A stretch of 64,000 bases of DNA from JALSNL01 sp036479585 (GCA_965224785.1 OZ245062.1:2480001-2544000), one strand, 5' to 3'; shown: positions 17,497 to 27,337, counted from the stretch's first letter. The notes: generated by a model from the sequence alone, not told the origin. Numbers and translations: made by a program.

Positions 17497-18387
17497 ATGA
17501 GCATTTTACTTGAGAAAAAAACAAAAGTTGTTGTGCAAGGAATTACTGGTAGCGAGGGTTCTTTCCACACAAGTCAGATGATTGAATATGGTACTAATGT
17601 TGTTGCTGGAGTTACTCCTGGTAAAGGTGGAACTAAGCATTTAGGAGTACCAGTTTACAATACAGTTGCCGATGCAGTTAAAGAAAAAAAGGCTGAAGCT
17701 GCTGCTATATTTGTTCCTCCACCATTTGCCGCTGATGCAATTCTTGAAGCAGCTTACGCAGGAGTTAAATTAGTTGTTTGTATTACCGAAGGCATTCCAG
17801 CTAAAGATATGGTAAAAGTTTATAACGCAATTAAAAAGTTAGATGTAAAATTAGTTGGACCAAACTGTCCTGGAGTAATCTCTCCTGGGAAAGCAAAAAT
17901 TGGAATTATGCCTGGCTTTATTCACCGTAAAGGAAAAGTTGGAGTTGTATCAAGAAGCGGAACTCTTACTTACGAAGCTGTTAAACAATTGTCAGATTTG
18001 AAAATTGGACAATCAACATGTGTTGGTATTGGTGGCGATCCAATTATTGGTTCACAATTCATTGATGTAATTAAATTGTTTAACGAAGACCCGAACACAG
18101 AAGGCATTGTGATGATTGGTGAAATTGGTGGAACTGCTGAAGAAGAAGCTGCCGAGTACATTAAGAAAAATGTTAAGAAACCAGTTGTTGGTTTTATCGC
18201 AGGGAAAACAGCTCCTCCTGGAAGAAGAATGGGACATGCTGGAGCAATTATTTCTGGTGGTAAAGGAACTGCGGCAGAGAAAATGAAAGTTATGAAAAGA
18301 GCAGGAATTCACGTTGTTGAAAGTCCAGCTGATTTGGGGATAACAATGCAGAAGGCATTGGCTTCAAAAAAAACTAAGAAGAAATAA
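17497..18387 (+). CDS. sucD: Succinate--CoA ligase (ADP-forming) subunit alpha
   Basis: 296 aa. CoA-binding Rossmann domain (VVVQGITGSEGSFHT), GPNCPGVISPG, and the phosphorylated His247 in GRRMGHAGAI. It makes succinyl-CoA/succinate and ATP in the TCA cycle together with SucC, which is not in the window. AAGGA ribosome-binding site. The C-terminus is Lys-rich. Confidence 0.96.
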   Translation: MSILLEKKTKVVVQGITGSEGSFHTSQMIEYGTNVVAGVTPGKGGTKHLGVPVYNTVADAVKEKKAEAAAIFVPPPFAADAILEAAYAGVKLVVCITEGIPAKDMVKVYNAIKKLDVKLVGPNCPGVISPGKAKIGIMPGFIHRKGKVGVVSRSGTLTYEAVKQLSDLKIGQSTCVGIGGDPIIGSQFIDVIKLFNEDPNTEGIVMIGEIGGTAEEEAAEYIKKNVKKPVVGFIAGKTAPPGRRMGHAGAIISGGKGTAAEKMKVMKRAGIHVVESPADLGITMQKALASKKTKKK

Positions 18388-18395
18388 AGGCTTGT

Positions 18396-18620
18396 GTGAA
18401 TACAAAGGAACTTATAGCAGAAGCAATTTCGTTGCCTGTGGAAAAAAGGGCATTAATTGTAGATTCTTTATTAAAAAGTCTCAATCCATCAGAACAACAA
18501 ATTGATAAAAAATGGATTGCAGTAGCAAAAAAACGTCTTGATGAGATTCGAACCGGAAAAGTTGAACTTATTCCTGGTGAAGAAGTTTTTGATAAAGTAT
18601 GGAAAAAATTCTCAGGATGA
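18396..18620 (+). CDS. Addiction module antitoxin (putative addiction module component family)
   Basis: 74 aa starting at GTG 18396, 8 bp after sucD. ELIAEAISLPVEKRALIVDSLLKSL matches the family of small helical antitoxins (TIGR02574 type) that sit before ParE-like toxins. Its stop overlaps the toxin start (ATGA), so the two are translationally coupled. It probably binds and neutralises the toxin and represses the pair. Confidence 0.8.
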   Translation: MNTKELIAEAISLPVEKRALIVDSLLKSLNPSEQQIDKKWIAVAKKRLDEIRTGKVELIPGEEVFDKVWKKFSG

Positions 18621-18892
18621 ATTTGACATTTCATCCTGATGCTGAAAATGAGTTTACTAATTCAATAAACTATTATGAAGATATTGAAAAAGGTCTTGGG
18701 CTTGATTTTGCAATAGAAGTTCATTCAACAATTAAAAGAATCACGTCATTTCCAAAAGCATGGTCAATTATTGAAGAAGACATCAGACAAGCATTAATTA
18801 ATCGTTTCCCTTATAGTGTACTTTATACTTTTGAAAAAGGAACTATCTTTATACTTGCAGTAATGCATTCTAAAAGAAAACCCAGATACTGA
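18617..18892 (+). CDS. Type II toxin, RelE/ParE family
   Basis: 91 aa from the ATG at 18617 that overlaps the antitoxin stop as ATGA; an upstream in-frame ATG at 18599 would add only MEKILR and lies inside the antitoxin. The pattern FHPDAENEFTNSINYYED and FPYSVLYTF is typical of the ParE branch. ParE toxins act on gyrase and RelE toxins cut mRNA; the sequence does not decide. The pair sits between sucD and ndk. Confidence 0.82.
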   Translation: MNLTFHPDAENEFTNSINYYEDIEKGLGLDFAIEVHSTIKRITSFPKAWSIIEEDIRQALINRFPYSVLYTFEKGTIFILAVMHSKRKPRY

Positions 18893-18943
18893 AAACAAAG
18901 AAATAGAAAAACAAAATAAAAAAAATAATTACGGAGATACAAA

Positions 18944-19375
18944 TTGACTAACAGAACTTTTGCAATACTTAAACCAGACTGTGTAGAAAAAAATTTAATT
19001 GGACAAGTTGTTCAACAAATAAATGAAGCGGGATTCAAAATTCTTGCAATGAAAATGACCAGACTGACAAATGATTCAGCTGGTGGCTTTTATGAAGTAC
19101 ATAAAGAACGCCCTTTCTTTAATGACCTTATGGCTTATATGACATCGGGTGCTTGCGTACCAATTGTACTAGAAAAAGAAAATGCTGTTGCAGATTTTAG
19201 AAAACTTATTGGTGCAACAAATCCAAAAGATGCTGAAGAAGGTACAGTAAGAAAATTATATGCTGAAGGCATTGAAAGAAATATTGTACACGGCTCCGAT
19301 TCAGATGAAAATGCTGCTCTTGAAATTTCACATTTCTTTTCTCACAAAGAATTACTTGAGAACAACGGTTTTTAA
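18944..19375 (+). CDS. ndk: Nucleoside diphosphate kinase
   Basis: 143 aa. RTFAILKPD at the N-terminus and active His116 in NIVHGSDS, which carries the phosphate between NTPs and NDPs. Starts at TTG 18944 with ACGGAG upstream. The stop overlaps the start of the Nudix gene (TAATG), so they are coupled. Confidence 0.96.
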   Translation: MTNRTFAILKPDCVEKNLIGQVVQQINEAGFKILAMKMTRLTNDSAGGFYEVHKERPFFNDLMAYMTSGACVPIVLEKENAVADFRKLIGATNPKDAEEGTVRKLYAEGIERNIVHGSDSDENAALEISHFFSHKELLENNGF

Positions 19376-19911
19376 TGAGCCTGAAACGTTGGAATAAACT
19401 TGGTCAAAAAACTATTTTTAAGAATGACCATTGGCAATATAATTTAGACAACTTTGAAATTGAGGGTGGAACAAAAGGTGAATATCACTATGTTCATACC
19501 CTCGGTTCAACAATGGTTGTTCCTTTCACTTCTAACAATTCAATTTTACTTGTTAAACAATTTAGATACTTAAACCAAAAAGAAAGTTTGGAATTCCCTT
19601 GCGGAGCAATTGAACAAGGTTTAACAAAAGAAGAAAATGCTCTAAAAGAGTTGCGAGAAGAAACTGGCAAAAGTAGTAAGCTAAAATATGTCGGAGAATT
19701 TTCACCATACACTGGAGCTTCCGATGAAATGTGTTCTGTATTTATGGCTAATGAATTATTCGAGTCTCCCTTACCTTCTGATGAAACTGAAGAATTTGAA
19801 TTGATCGAATATTCAATATCCGAATTTGAAAATTTAATTAAACGAAATATTATATGGGATGGGTTAACATTATCAGCATGGTTACTTACAAAAAATCATT
19901 TGGAACTTTAG
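19375..19911 (+). CDS. NUDIX hydrolase, ADP-ribose pyrophosphatase-like
   Basis: 178 aa. Nudix box around residues 80-102: GAIEQGLTKEENALKELREE. The core K-E-L-R-E-E with the metal-binding glutamates is present, but the first Glu of the consensus (G-x5-E) is replaced by Leu and the Arg by Lys, so activity may be altered. FPCGAIE and SPYTGASDE are usual for ADP-ribose pyrophosphatases, which split ADP-ribose to AMP and ribose-5-phosphate. Its last ~11 codons overlap the next gene's start. Confidence 0.85.
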   Translation: MSLKRWNKLGQKTIFKNDHWQYNLDNFEIEGGTKGEYHYVHTLGSTMVVPFTSNNSILLVKQFRYLNQKESLEFPCGAIEQGLTKEENALKELREETGKSSKLKYVGEFSPYTGASDEMCSVFMANELFESPLPSDETEEFELIEYSISEFENLIKRNIIWDGLTLSAWLLTKNHLEL

Positions 19912-21137
19912 TTCTAACTCTTTTCTTTTTTAGTTTGGTTGGATGTAACAAAGCTCAAAATATCAAACTAGTTAAAACTGGAGCAGATGTTTTACTTTCA
20001 GAGAAATTAAGTCTTATTAAAAACAAGCGACTTGGGATTATCACCAATCACACAGCAATACTTAGCGATGGGACACATCTTGTTGATACATTGTTTTCTA
20101 GAGATGATATAAAAATAATAAAATTGTTTGGACCTGAACACGGAATTCGTGGAGATGCTCCTGATGGACATTCTATCCAAAATGGAATTGATGCTAAAAC
20201 TAAATTACCAGTAATTTCACTCTATGGTAAAATTCGCAAACCAACAAAGGAAATGTTAGATAGTATTGATGTACTAGTTTTTGACATTCAAGATATTGGA
20301 GCAAGATTTTATACATTTATTTCTACAATGTATTATGCAATTCAGGTAGCAGCTGATAATAATATTCCAGTCATAATTTTAGATAGACCTAACCCGATAA
20401 ATGGAGTTGATGTTGACGGTCCAATTTTGGATTCAGAGTTCAAAACATTTGTGGGAATTGCCGAAATACCGATAAGACATGGAATGACAGTTGGCGAACT
20501 AGCATTATTTTTTAATAGACCAGAAATTCTGAATACAAAAGCAAAAGCCAATTTAGAAATTGTAAAAATGAATAATTGGTCGCGTGACAATTATTTTGAT
20601 GTAACTAATTTAACTTGGATAAAACCAAGTCCAAATATGCCAACTTTGGAAACAGCTTTGGTATATCCGGGTTTATGTTTGTTGGAAGGAATAAACATTT
20701 CAGAAGGACGCGGAACTTATGAACCTTTCTTAAAAATTGGAAGTCCATTTATAAATTCAACTAATGTTATCAATGAGCTTAAAAGTCTTGATATTATTGG
20801 ATGTAAGCTATCACCTCTCCAATTTACTCCAGTATCAATTCCTAATATGTCAACTCACCCAAAATATAAAAATGAAATATGTAATGGAATTCAAATAAGA
20901 ATTACAGATAGAAAGATATTTAAACCAATTGATTTTGCAGTTAAACTTATTTATGTATTTCATAAATTGTATCCAAAAGAATTATCATTTAGGGAAAATC
21001 ATTTTGATAGATTATGGGGAAGTAAATCATTAAGAGAAATGATTTTGGATGGTAAAACTCCCAAAGTAATTTTAAGTAAATTTGAAATTGAATTGAAGAA
21101 CTTTAAAGTTTTAAGGAAACAATTTTTACTTTATTGA
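19878..21137 (+). CDS. Exo-beta-N-acetylmuramidase NamZ-like lipoprotein (DUF1343)
   Basis: 419 aa from the ATG at 19878, chosen because it gives a clean lipoprotein signal MVTYKKSFGTLVL with lipobox SLVGC; an earlier ATG at 19854 adds a hydrophobic stretch. The DUF1343 signatures are RLGIITNHTA, LFGPEHGIRGDAPDG, VFDIQDIGARFYTF and ILDRPNPING. The family (glycoside hydrolase GH171) removes terminal MurNAc from peptidoglycan fragments, so a role in cell-wall recycling at the envelope is likely. Overlaps the Nudix gene by 34 bp. Confidence 0.85.
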   Translation: MVTYKKSFGTLVLTLFFFSLVGCNKAQNIKLVKTGADVLLSEKLSLIKNKRLGIITNHTAILSDGTHLVDTLFSRDDIKIIKLFGPEHGIRGDAPDGHSIQNGIDAKTKLPVISLYGKIRKPTKEMLDSIDVLVFDIQDIGARFYTFISTMYYAIQVAADNNIPVIILDRPNPINGVDVDGPILDSEFKTFVGIAEIPIRHGMTVGELALFFNRPEILNTKAKANLEIVKMNNWSRDNYFDVTNLTWIKPSPNMPTLETALVYPGLCLLEGINISEGRGTYEPFLKIGSPFINSTNVINELKSLDIIGCKLSPLQFTPVSIPNMSTHPKYKNEICNGIQIRITDRKIFKPIDFAVKLIYVFHKLYPKELSFRENHFDRLWGSKSLREMILDGKTPKVILSKFEIELKNFKVLRKQFLLY

Positions 21138-21159
21138 TATTTAAGTTTTAATTGTGGAT

Positions 21160-21263
21160 GTCATTGCGAGAAGTGTTTTTACGACGAAGCAATCTACTAA
21201 AAGTTTTCGGTGAACTTTGACAGATTGCCACATCCAACACACAACATTGGATTCGCAATGACA
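21160..21263. repeat. Family-2 dispersed palindromic repeat (GTCATTGCGAG..CGCAATGACA)
   Basis: Left end GTCATTGCGAGAAGTG and right end GGATTCGCAATGACA are inverted. The middle has GCAATCTACT and AGATTGCCACATCC. Single copy in this window, but the unit looks like a widespread bacterial extragenic repeat. Lies between the NamZ-like gene and the next lipoprotein. Confidence 0.65.
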
Positions 21264-21315
21264 AATAATTTTAGAATCGAAGATAACTTAGGAAGAAATT
21301 AAATTAGGGACAGTA

Positions 21316-22365
21316 ATGAATTTCAAAATAATATTAACATTAATTTCAATCTTCATTCTTTTAGGATGTGGTAAGAAAGAAGAAAACAAAAAAGTTGAAA
21401 AATCTCAAAGTGTAATAGTAGCAGACTCTTTGGCTTCCCTACCAGTTGTTGAAGAAATAACTGGACCAAAACTGCACCTCACTTATAAATTCAAGAAAGG
21501 TAATAAGTTTACATACAGACTTAAAACAATTGCTGAAAATAAAGAAGAAGTTACACTTGATTCGACCTTAACAAATAATGTAAAACAAACAGCTACTTAT
21601 ATAATTCGCTTCAAAGTAAAAGGCTTCTCTAAAGAAACTGGAACAACTGAACTTGAAGCTTCAATAAGATCAATAGTTGCTGAAACTTCAATGAATGGTC
21701 AATCAATGAAGTACGATTCAAAATATATTTATAGTACACGAGAGAAAGTACAATTTGTTGATTATGAATCACTAAAAAAAGTTCCATTTAGAGTTCATGT
21801 AAATTCAATAGGACAAGTTGTAAAAGTTGATAGAGTAAAAAGAATAATGAGAAATATTTTACAAATCCAACAAGTGCCAGATACACTTTCCAAAGCAACA
21901 AAAGAAAAATTTAGAATGAACATAGCTCAAGGAACATTGATGCCATTGATTCAACAAGTGTTTAAAGTTCTCTCACAAGATGAAGTTGGAGTTGGTTCTT
22001 TTTGGGAACTGAAACACTCAGCTCCCATTGCAATTTTCCAAGCAGAAAATATTGCAACTTTCAAAATTGCAGATATAAATTTTGATAAAGACACAACTGT
22101 AAACATCGCTTCCGCACTTGCAATAAATGTAAGTGGAAACAATACAGTAAGTGAAAAAGGGATCACCTATATTTTTGGTCAACCAAACTTAAGTGGAACT
22201 GGCTCTGTTGTTTTTAATCAGACTAGAGGTTTAGTAAAAAAATCAGAATCTAAAATAAAAGTAGAAATGGCAATGAGCATGCAAGGTGTTGATAAAGATG
22301 GCAAACAAATAAGTAGTAGTAAAAAAGATAATTCCGTAAATACTAATATTGTTGAGTTGTTATAG
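21316..22365 (+). CDS. Lipoprotein, DUF6263-like
   Basis: 349 aa. The signal ends at lipobox ILLGC (Cys18), followed by a Lys/Glu-rich linker. The body starts LTYKFKKGNKFTYRL, the opening seen in DUF6263-like proteins of Bacteroidota, and is beta-rich throughout, probably a lipid-anchored beta-sandwich or clamp. No catalytic residues are evident. Function unknown. Flanked on both sides by dispersed repeats. Confidence 0.75.
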   Translation: MNFKIILTLISIFILLGCGKKEENKKVEKSQSVIVADSLASLPVVEEITGPKLHLTYKFKKGNKFTYRLKTIAENKEEVTLDSTLTNNVKQTATYIIRFKVKGFSKETGTTELEASIRSIVAETSMNGQSMKYDSKYIYSTREKVQFVDYESLKKVPFRVHVNSIGQVVKVDRVKRIMRNILQIQQVPDTLSKATKEKFRMNIAQGTLMPLIQQVFKVLSQDEVGVGSFWELKHSAPIAIFQAENIATFKIADINFDKDTTVNIASALAINVSGNNTVSEKGITYIFGQPNLSGTGSVVFNQTRGLVKKSESKIKVEMAMSMQGVDKDGKQISSSKKDNSVNTNIVELL

Positions 22366-22400
22366 TATTAGTAGTATAGTTTCTACAAAAAATAAAATTA

Positions 22401-22475
22401 TGTCATTCCCAACTTGATTGGGAATCCAGGCAACACAAAACAATGGATCTCCGATTAAAACATTCGGAGATGACA
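22401..22475. repeat. Family-1 dispersed palindromic repeat (short form)
   Basis: TGTCATTCCCAACTTGATTG, GGAATCCAGG, then GGATCTCCGATTAAAACATT and CGGAGATGACA. Close to the copy at 8630. Nothing else of note is seen from 22366 to 22644 apart from the upstream region of the TonB receptor gene. Confidence 0.75.
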
Positions 22476-22644
22476 TCTATGGGATAAAAAGTATTATTAT
22501 TTCTACCCATCTCATTAGTCATTTTATAATTTATTTTGCAGAACCTCTATTATAATTCTAAAAACTGCTACCCAATTTTTACCTATTATTTTGTTTTAAT
22601 ATTCTATAATTTTTGTTTTTTTAATATTTATTCGAGTTCTTATC

Positions 22645-24903
22645 TTGCATTATATATATACTTTATTACCTATTAAGAAAATGATTATAGTTTCTTTTCT
22701 TACTTCCTTTCTAATAGCGTCTAATATATTTTCTCAAAACAAGGGAATGCTTAGAGGCTATGTAACTGATGCTTCTAACGGCGAGGCATTGCTTTATGCA
22801 AATGTTGTTTTAACTGATATAAATAAAGGAACATCCACAGACGAAAATGGATATTTTTTATTTACAGCTTTACCAGCTAATAAAAAGTATAATTTAATTG
22901 TTACTTATGTTGGTTATAATTCTACAAAAACTACTGCAACAATATCATCTGGAAAAGTAACAAACATAAAAGTTCAACTTGAACCAAATAGTTTTGAGTT
23001 ACAAACAATAGAAAAAATTGGCAAAAAATATGAAGAACGAAATGAACCTAACATTGGCTTACAAAGAATTACAATAAAACAATTAGAAGCTTTGCCTAAA
23101 GGAGTTGAAACAGATGTGTTCCGTTCTCTTCAATATACTGCTGGAGTTCAATCAACCGGAGATGTTTCGTCTCGCTATTATGTTCGTGGCGGTTCAGCAG
23201 ATCAAAACTTAGTTTTAATAAATGGAATTTCTGTTTACAATCCTTTTCATGCACTTGGAATGTTTAGCATTTTTGATCCGGAAGTTATTAATAGTGTTGA
23301 ATTTCATAAAGGTGGTTTTACTGCTGAGTATGGTGGAAGGTTATCTTCCGTACTTAATATAATTACGAAGGACGGAAATAAAAAACGTTTTGCTGGTAAA
23401 GCCTCGTTAAGTTTATTAACTGGTAAAGCTTTGGTTGAAGGTCCAATTCCAAATGGATCTTTTATGCTAACCGGAAGAAAAACTCACTCCAACAATATTC
23501 TGAAAAAGTTTTTGAATGACAACAATGTACCAATTGATTTTTATGATTTTTCATTTAAACTTAATTATGCAAATGAAAAAATAGGTAAGGGAACAAAATT
23601 TATTTTTCATGGTTTTCAAAGTGGCGATCTAATAGATCAGGCAAGTCAATTTGCTGAAAACTATAAATGGAGTACTCGTGCATTTGGGGCAACTTGGTTT
23701 CAGGTAGTTGAGCAAAGCCCAATGTTCTTTAATATTGGAGTTCATTCTAGTGGTTACGAAGGTGAAGTAATTCCACTTTTAAGTAATGTTAAACCCAAAA
23801 AGAATGTAGTTCAAGATATAACCTTAAAGGGGAATTTCTTTTATGTGTTTGATAGTAAGGATGAACTTAATGTTGGTGCAGAAGTTAAAGATGTTGAAAC
23901 AAATTTGAGATTGGAAAATAATAGAGGAGCTGTTGCAAACCTTACTAGTAGAGGAAGTAGAATTTCTTTATATGTTAAATATAAATTTTTAAGATACGAG
24001 ACTTTTGGACTTGACATTGGTACTAGATTGAATCTTTCACTTTTATCTAGAAAAAACGGAGAGCTTTTTGAGCCAAGAATTAATTTTTCATATAGTCCCC
24101 TTCCCCAGTTTATATTCAAAGGAGCTTTCGGAATTTATCAGCAAGACCTAATTACTTTAACCGATGAAAATGAGTTGCTTAGCATTTTTGAACCTTGGAC
24201 AATTACTCCTTCCTATTTAGAACCATCAAAGGCACTCCATTATAACTTAGGATTTACAACTCGCTTTAGTGAAAACCTAACGATGAACATAGAAGGATAT
24301 TATAAAAGTATTGAAAATCTAACTGCTGTTAATGAAAAGAAAGTTTTTAATGGTGATCCGGATTTAGTTGCGGGAACCGGCGAAGCTTACGGTTGGGAAA
24401 CAACATTAAATTACGCAACAGAACTTTATAATTTTAGTTTTGCATATTCAAACTCGTGGGCATATAAAAAAGTTGATGGATGGTTGTACCATCCTAAATA
24501 TGATTCAAGACATTCTCTTAATGTTGGTTTAGCTTTTAATATTGGTAAGGGTTGGCGAACTTCGGTAATGTGGGTTTATAATTCTGGATTACCATTTACA
24601 AAGTTGGTTGGCTACTATGATAAATTCTACGTTAAAGATATTTATTTTGATAATAATTTATTTGATTCCACAACTCCATTTACTTTGCAAGGTGACAGAA
24701 ATATTGGAAGGCTTCCAGATTATCATAGACTTGATTTAACATTATCGAAAAAGATGCAATTATTTTTTATGAATATTGAAATGAATTTTAGCATAATAAA
24801 TACTTACGACAGAAAGAATATTTTATACTTCAAACGTGATACCGGGGAACGAGTAAATATGCTTCCGTTTTTACCAACTGCAACCATAAGGGTTGAGATA
24901 TGA
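22645..24903 (+). CDS. TonB-dependent receptor with carboxypeptidase-regulatory-like domain
   Basis: 752 aa outer-membrane receptor. Signal peptide ending FSQ (~35), CarboxypepD_reg-like Ig domain (~37-118: LRGYVTDASNGEALLYANV), plug (~135-240: YYVRGGSADQNLVLINGI, EYGGRLSSVLN), then a beta barrel to the C-terminus. It moves an unknown ligand across the outer membrane using TonB energy. The TTG at 22645 is kept because it supplies a basic KK n-region; the ATG at 22681 (MIIVSFLTS) is the alternative. Its stop overlaps the next start. Confidence 0.9.
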   Translation: MHYIYTLLPIKKMIIVSFLTSFLIASNIFSQNKGMLRGYVTDASNGEALLYANVVLTDINKGTSTDENGYFLFTALPANKKYNLIVTYVGYNSTKTTATISSGKVTNIKVQLEPNSFELQTIEKIGKKYEERNEPNIGLQRITIKQLEALPKGVETDVFRSLQYTAGVQSTGDVSSRYYVRGGSADQNLVLINGISVYNPFHALGMFSIFDPEVINSVEFHKGGFTAEYGGRLSSVLNIITKDGNKKRFAGKASLSLLTGKALVEGPIPNGSFMLTGRKTHSNNILKKFLNDNNVPIDFYDFSFKLNYANEKIGKGTKFIFHGFQSGDLIDQASQFAENYKWSTRAFGATWFQVVEQSPMFFNIGVHSSGYEGEVIPLLSNVKPKKNVVQDITLKGNFFYVFDSKDELNVGAEVKDVETNLRLENNRGAVANLTSRGSRISLYVKYKFLRYETFGLDIGTRLNLSLLSRKNGELFEPRINFSYSPLPQFIFKGAFGIYQQDLITLTDENELLSIFEPWTITPSYLEPSKALHYNLGFTTRFSENLTMNIEGYYKSIENLTAVNEKKVFNGDPDLVAGTGEAYGWETTLNYATELYNFSFAYSNSWAYKKVDGWLYHPKYDSRHSLNVGLAFNIGKGWRTSVMWVYNSGLPFTKLVGYYDKFYVKDIYFDNNLFDSTTPFTLQGDRNIGRLPDYHRLDLTLSKKMQLFFMNIEMNFSIINTYDRKNILYFKRDTGERVNMLPFLPTATIRVEI

Positions 24904-25859
24904 TAAATAAATTATTAAAATTATTTTTATTAGGAAGCTTACTAATATCAGCAGTTGCTTGTAACGAAGACTTAAATCCTTTTGGAGATCCGAAGGAAGT
25001 ATTTGTTATGAATTGTGTTTTGAAAAATAATGTAGAATTTCAAACTGCGTATTTATCTCACGGATATTTTGTTGATAATTTTGATCCTTCATCAGATTCT
25101 ACAGACCATACATTAAGTAATTCGTTTGTAAGAATTTGGTTTAAAGATTCAGTAAAAATATTTTCTGATACTTCTCTATTTAGTGAAAGTTCAAATTCTA
25201 ATGTTACTTCTTACTTTCATAATAGCTTCTCATTAAAACCCAATACTGAATATGAAATTGAAGGAGTTTTTAAAAACGGAAGAAAATTACGAGCAAAAAC
25301 CCAAACTCCAAAAGGAGTAAACTTTTTAACTACAAGTGATATAATCATTCCGCCAGAAAAGAGTAATGATGTAAGTGTTAAATGGGAAGCCAAAGATGAG
25401 CAACTTTATGTTGCATCACGTTTCACATTTGTTTACTTCAAAATTGAAAACGGCAAAAAAGTAAGGTATGTAAAAGAAATACCAAGAGCAGTTGTAAACT
25501 CAGGAGGAAAGTTTAAACCCTTTTTCCCAGAACCTTCTTATTCAAATGGAATAACTGTACAAATGAATGCCTTTGATTTTGCTCTAGAAGAAATTTCGAA
25601 AGGTGATCCTAATAAAAAGAATTATACTATTCTTGCATTTATTCTTGAAGTGTTAATTTATGATAGAAACTTAACAGCTTACTATGCCTCTAAAACTGAA
25701 CTTGGAGAAGGATTTTCGATTTCAGTAAATGAAAGTGATTACACAAACATTGAAGGTGGAAAAGGAATTTTTGGATCTTTCATTCAGCAAAGAAAAGCTA
25801 TAAAGTTTAGTCATGATTATATTAGATCATTTGGTTACGAACCAGGATTAACGGAATAA
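24900..25859 (+). CDS. DUF4249 family lipoprotein, TonB-receptor partner
   Basis: 319 aa. Lipobox SAVAC (Cys21). The two beta-sandwich domains typical of DUF4249 are visible: PKEVFVMNCVLKNN at the start, LKPNTEYEIEGVFKNGR in the middle. These proteins are encoded next to a TonB receptor in Bacteroidota and probably act as its surface-exposed lipoprotein partner. Overlaps the receptor stop by 4 bp (ATGA), so they are coupled. Confidence 0.85.
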   Translation: MINKLLKLFLLGSLLISAVACNEDLNPFGDPKEVFVMNCVLKNNVEFQTAYLSHGYFVDNFDPSSDSTDHTLSNSFVRIWFKDSVKIFSDTSLFSESSNSNVTSYFHNSFSLKPNTEYEIEGVFKNGRKLRAKTQTPKGVNFLTTSDIIIPPEKSNDVSVKWEAKDEQLYVASRFTFVYFKIENGKKVRYVKEIPRAVVNSGGKFKPFFPEPSYSNGITVQMNAFDFALEEISKGDPNKKNYTILAFILEVLIYDRNLTAYYASKTELGEGFSISVNESDYTNIEGGKGIFGSFIQQRKAIKFSHDYIRSFGYEPGLTE

Positions 25860-25864
25860 CAAAT

Positions 25865-27337
25865 ATGCTTAGAAGAAAATATTATTTAGCATTTCTGATT
25901 TTTGTAACTCTTTTTGCAATTACTTCTTGCGATAAAGAAGTATCTGTAAGTCCTACAGAGAATTTTAATTTTGAGAATGGTTCTATTGTTATTTCTTCAA
26001 CTCCTTCTGGAGCAGAAATTTTTGTTGATGGAAAAACTACGGGATTGTTTACACCCGACACAGTTAAATGGTTAAAAGATGGAGACCACGAATTTATTTT
26101 AAAGTTAGATAGATTTATTGATTATAGTTTTGTTGCGGAAACAAATAATAATACTGTAAATACATTCACTTATAGTTACTATTCCGACACAAAAAACTTT
26201 GGTTCAATCTCGGTTAACTCATTCCCTACTGGTGCAAATATATTTATTAACGATTCGTTACTTGCTGAGACAACTCCTTTTACAATTAAGAATTTAATTC
26301 CGGAAGTTTATAATGTAAAAATATCATTTGCTGAACATAGGGATGATAGTACCAAAACTCTTGTTCATGGTGGACGAGATATTGCTGTATCTTTTACTCT
26401 TTCCGATACATCAAAATGGGTAATCTATAATAATTCGAACTCTCCAATACAAAACAATACTGTGAGCGATATTTTTATTGATAACACTGATCTTATTTGG
26501 TTTGCCACACAAGGGAATGGAATTGTGCAAAACAAAGGAAAGTTTTGGAACAACATAACTTCTGTTAATTCTAACTTACCACACAACCGAGTTAACACTT
26601 TAACATTTAATAACTCAGTAGGATGGATAACAACTATAAACGGATTGGGCAAGATTGAAAACAATTCAATAACTTCATACAGTACTGGTAACTCAAAACT
26701 CCCAGGTAGATATACAACTGATACACAAGTTGATAACTCTGGTAATGTTTGGGTTGCAACAGAAAATGGTTTGTTGAAAATTAGTGGTAACACTTGGACA
26801 GTCTTCAACAAATCTAATTCAAATATTCCCGCAAATTTTATAACTGCTTTAGCCATTGATAACAATAATCATATATGGATTGGTACAAATGATTTTGGAG
26901 TTGCTGAATTTGATGGAATTGACAAATGGTATAAGTACACAAAAATTATTAACGGACTTCCTGGGAAATCTGTAAAAGCAATTATTACCGATAAAGATAA
27001 TAATATATATGTTGGCTTTGCTCCGGGAGGACGTAATGATGATTCGAGAGGTGGAGTTGCTAGATTTGAAAATGGAGAATGGATTACTTTAGAATTAGGA
27101 TTAACAAATAGATTAATAAATAGTTTTTACGTTTCCAATTCAAATATTGTTTGGATTTCATCAAGAGGTGGACTTGTAAAATACAAAAACGATTCAGACT
27201 TCAAAACATTTACTTCCTCAAATAGTCCAATACCAATTAACGATGTTTTAGCAATACATCCAGATTCTCAAAACAATTTGTGGATTGCTACAAATGGTGG
27301 TGGAGTTATAAAGTATAAAAACTTTAGTGTTGAGTAG
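25865..27337 (+). CDS. Lipoprotein with PEGA repeats and a regulator-type beta-propeller
   Basis: 490 aa. Lipobox-like ITSC (Cys22), two PEGA domains (~40-105: GSIVISSTPSGAEIFVDGK; ~115-170: ISVNSFPTGANIFIND), then ~300 residues of repeats with the blade signature G-N-V-W-V-A-T-E-N-G-L / H-I-W-I-G-T-N. These blades occur in hybrid two-component sensors but here there is no kinase. It lies 5 bp after the DUF4249 gene and closes a three-gene operon; it may read or hold the ligand at the surface (inference). Confidence 0.85.
   Translation: MLRRKYYLAFLIFVTLFAITSCDKEVSVSPTENFNFENGSIVISSTPSGAEIFVDGKTTGLFTPDTVKWLKDGDHEFILKLDRFIDYSFVAETNNNTVNTFTYSYYSDTKNFGSISVNSFPTGANIFINDSLLAETTPFTIKNLIPEVYNVKISFAEHRDDSTKTLVHGGRDIAVSFTLSDTSKWVIYNNSNSPIQNNTVSDIFIDNTDLIWFATQGNGIVQNKGKFWNNITSVNSNLPHNRVNTLTFNNSVGWITTINGLGKIENNSITSYSTGNSKLPGRYTTDTQVDNSGNVWVATENGLLKISGNTWTVFNKSNSNIPANFITALAIDNNNHIWIGTNDFGVAEFDGIDKWYKYTKIINGLPGKSVKAIITDKDNNIYVGFAPGGRNDDSRGGVARFENGEWITLELGLTNRLINSFYVSNSNIVWISSRGGLVKYKNDSDFKTFTSSNSPIPINDVLAIHPDSQNNLWIATNGGGVIKYKNFSVE

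Noticed and set aside
26425..26865. 146-codon open frame opposite the PEGA-propeller gene
   Set aside because: Shadow of a repetitive beta-propeller gene; no features of its own.
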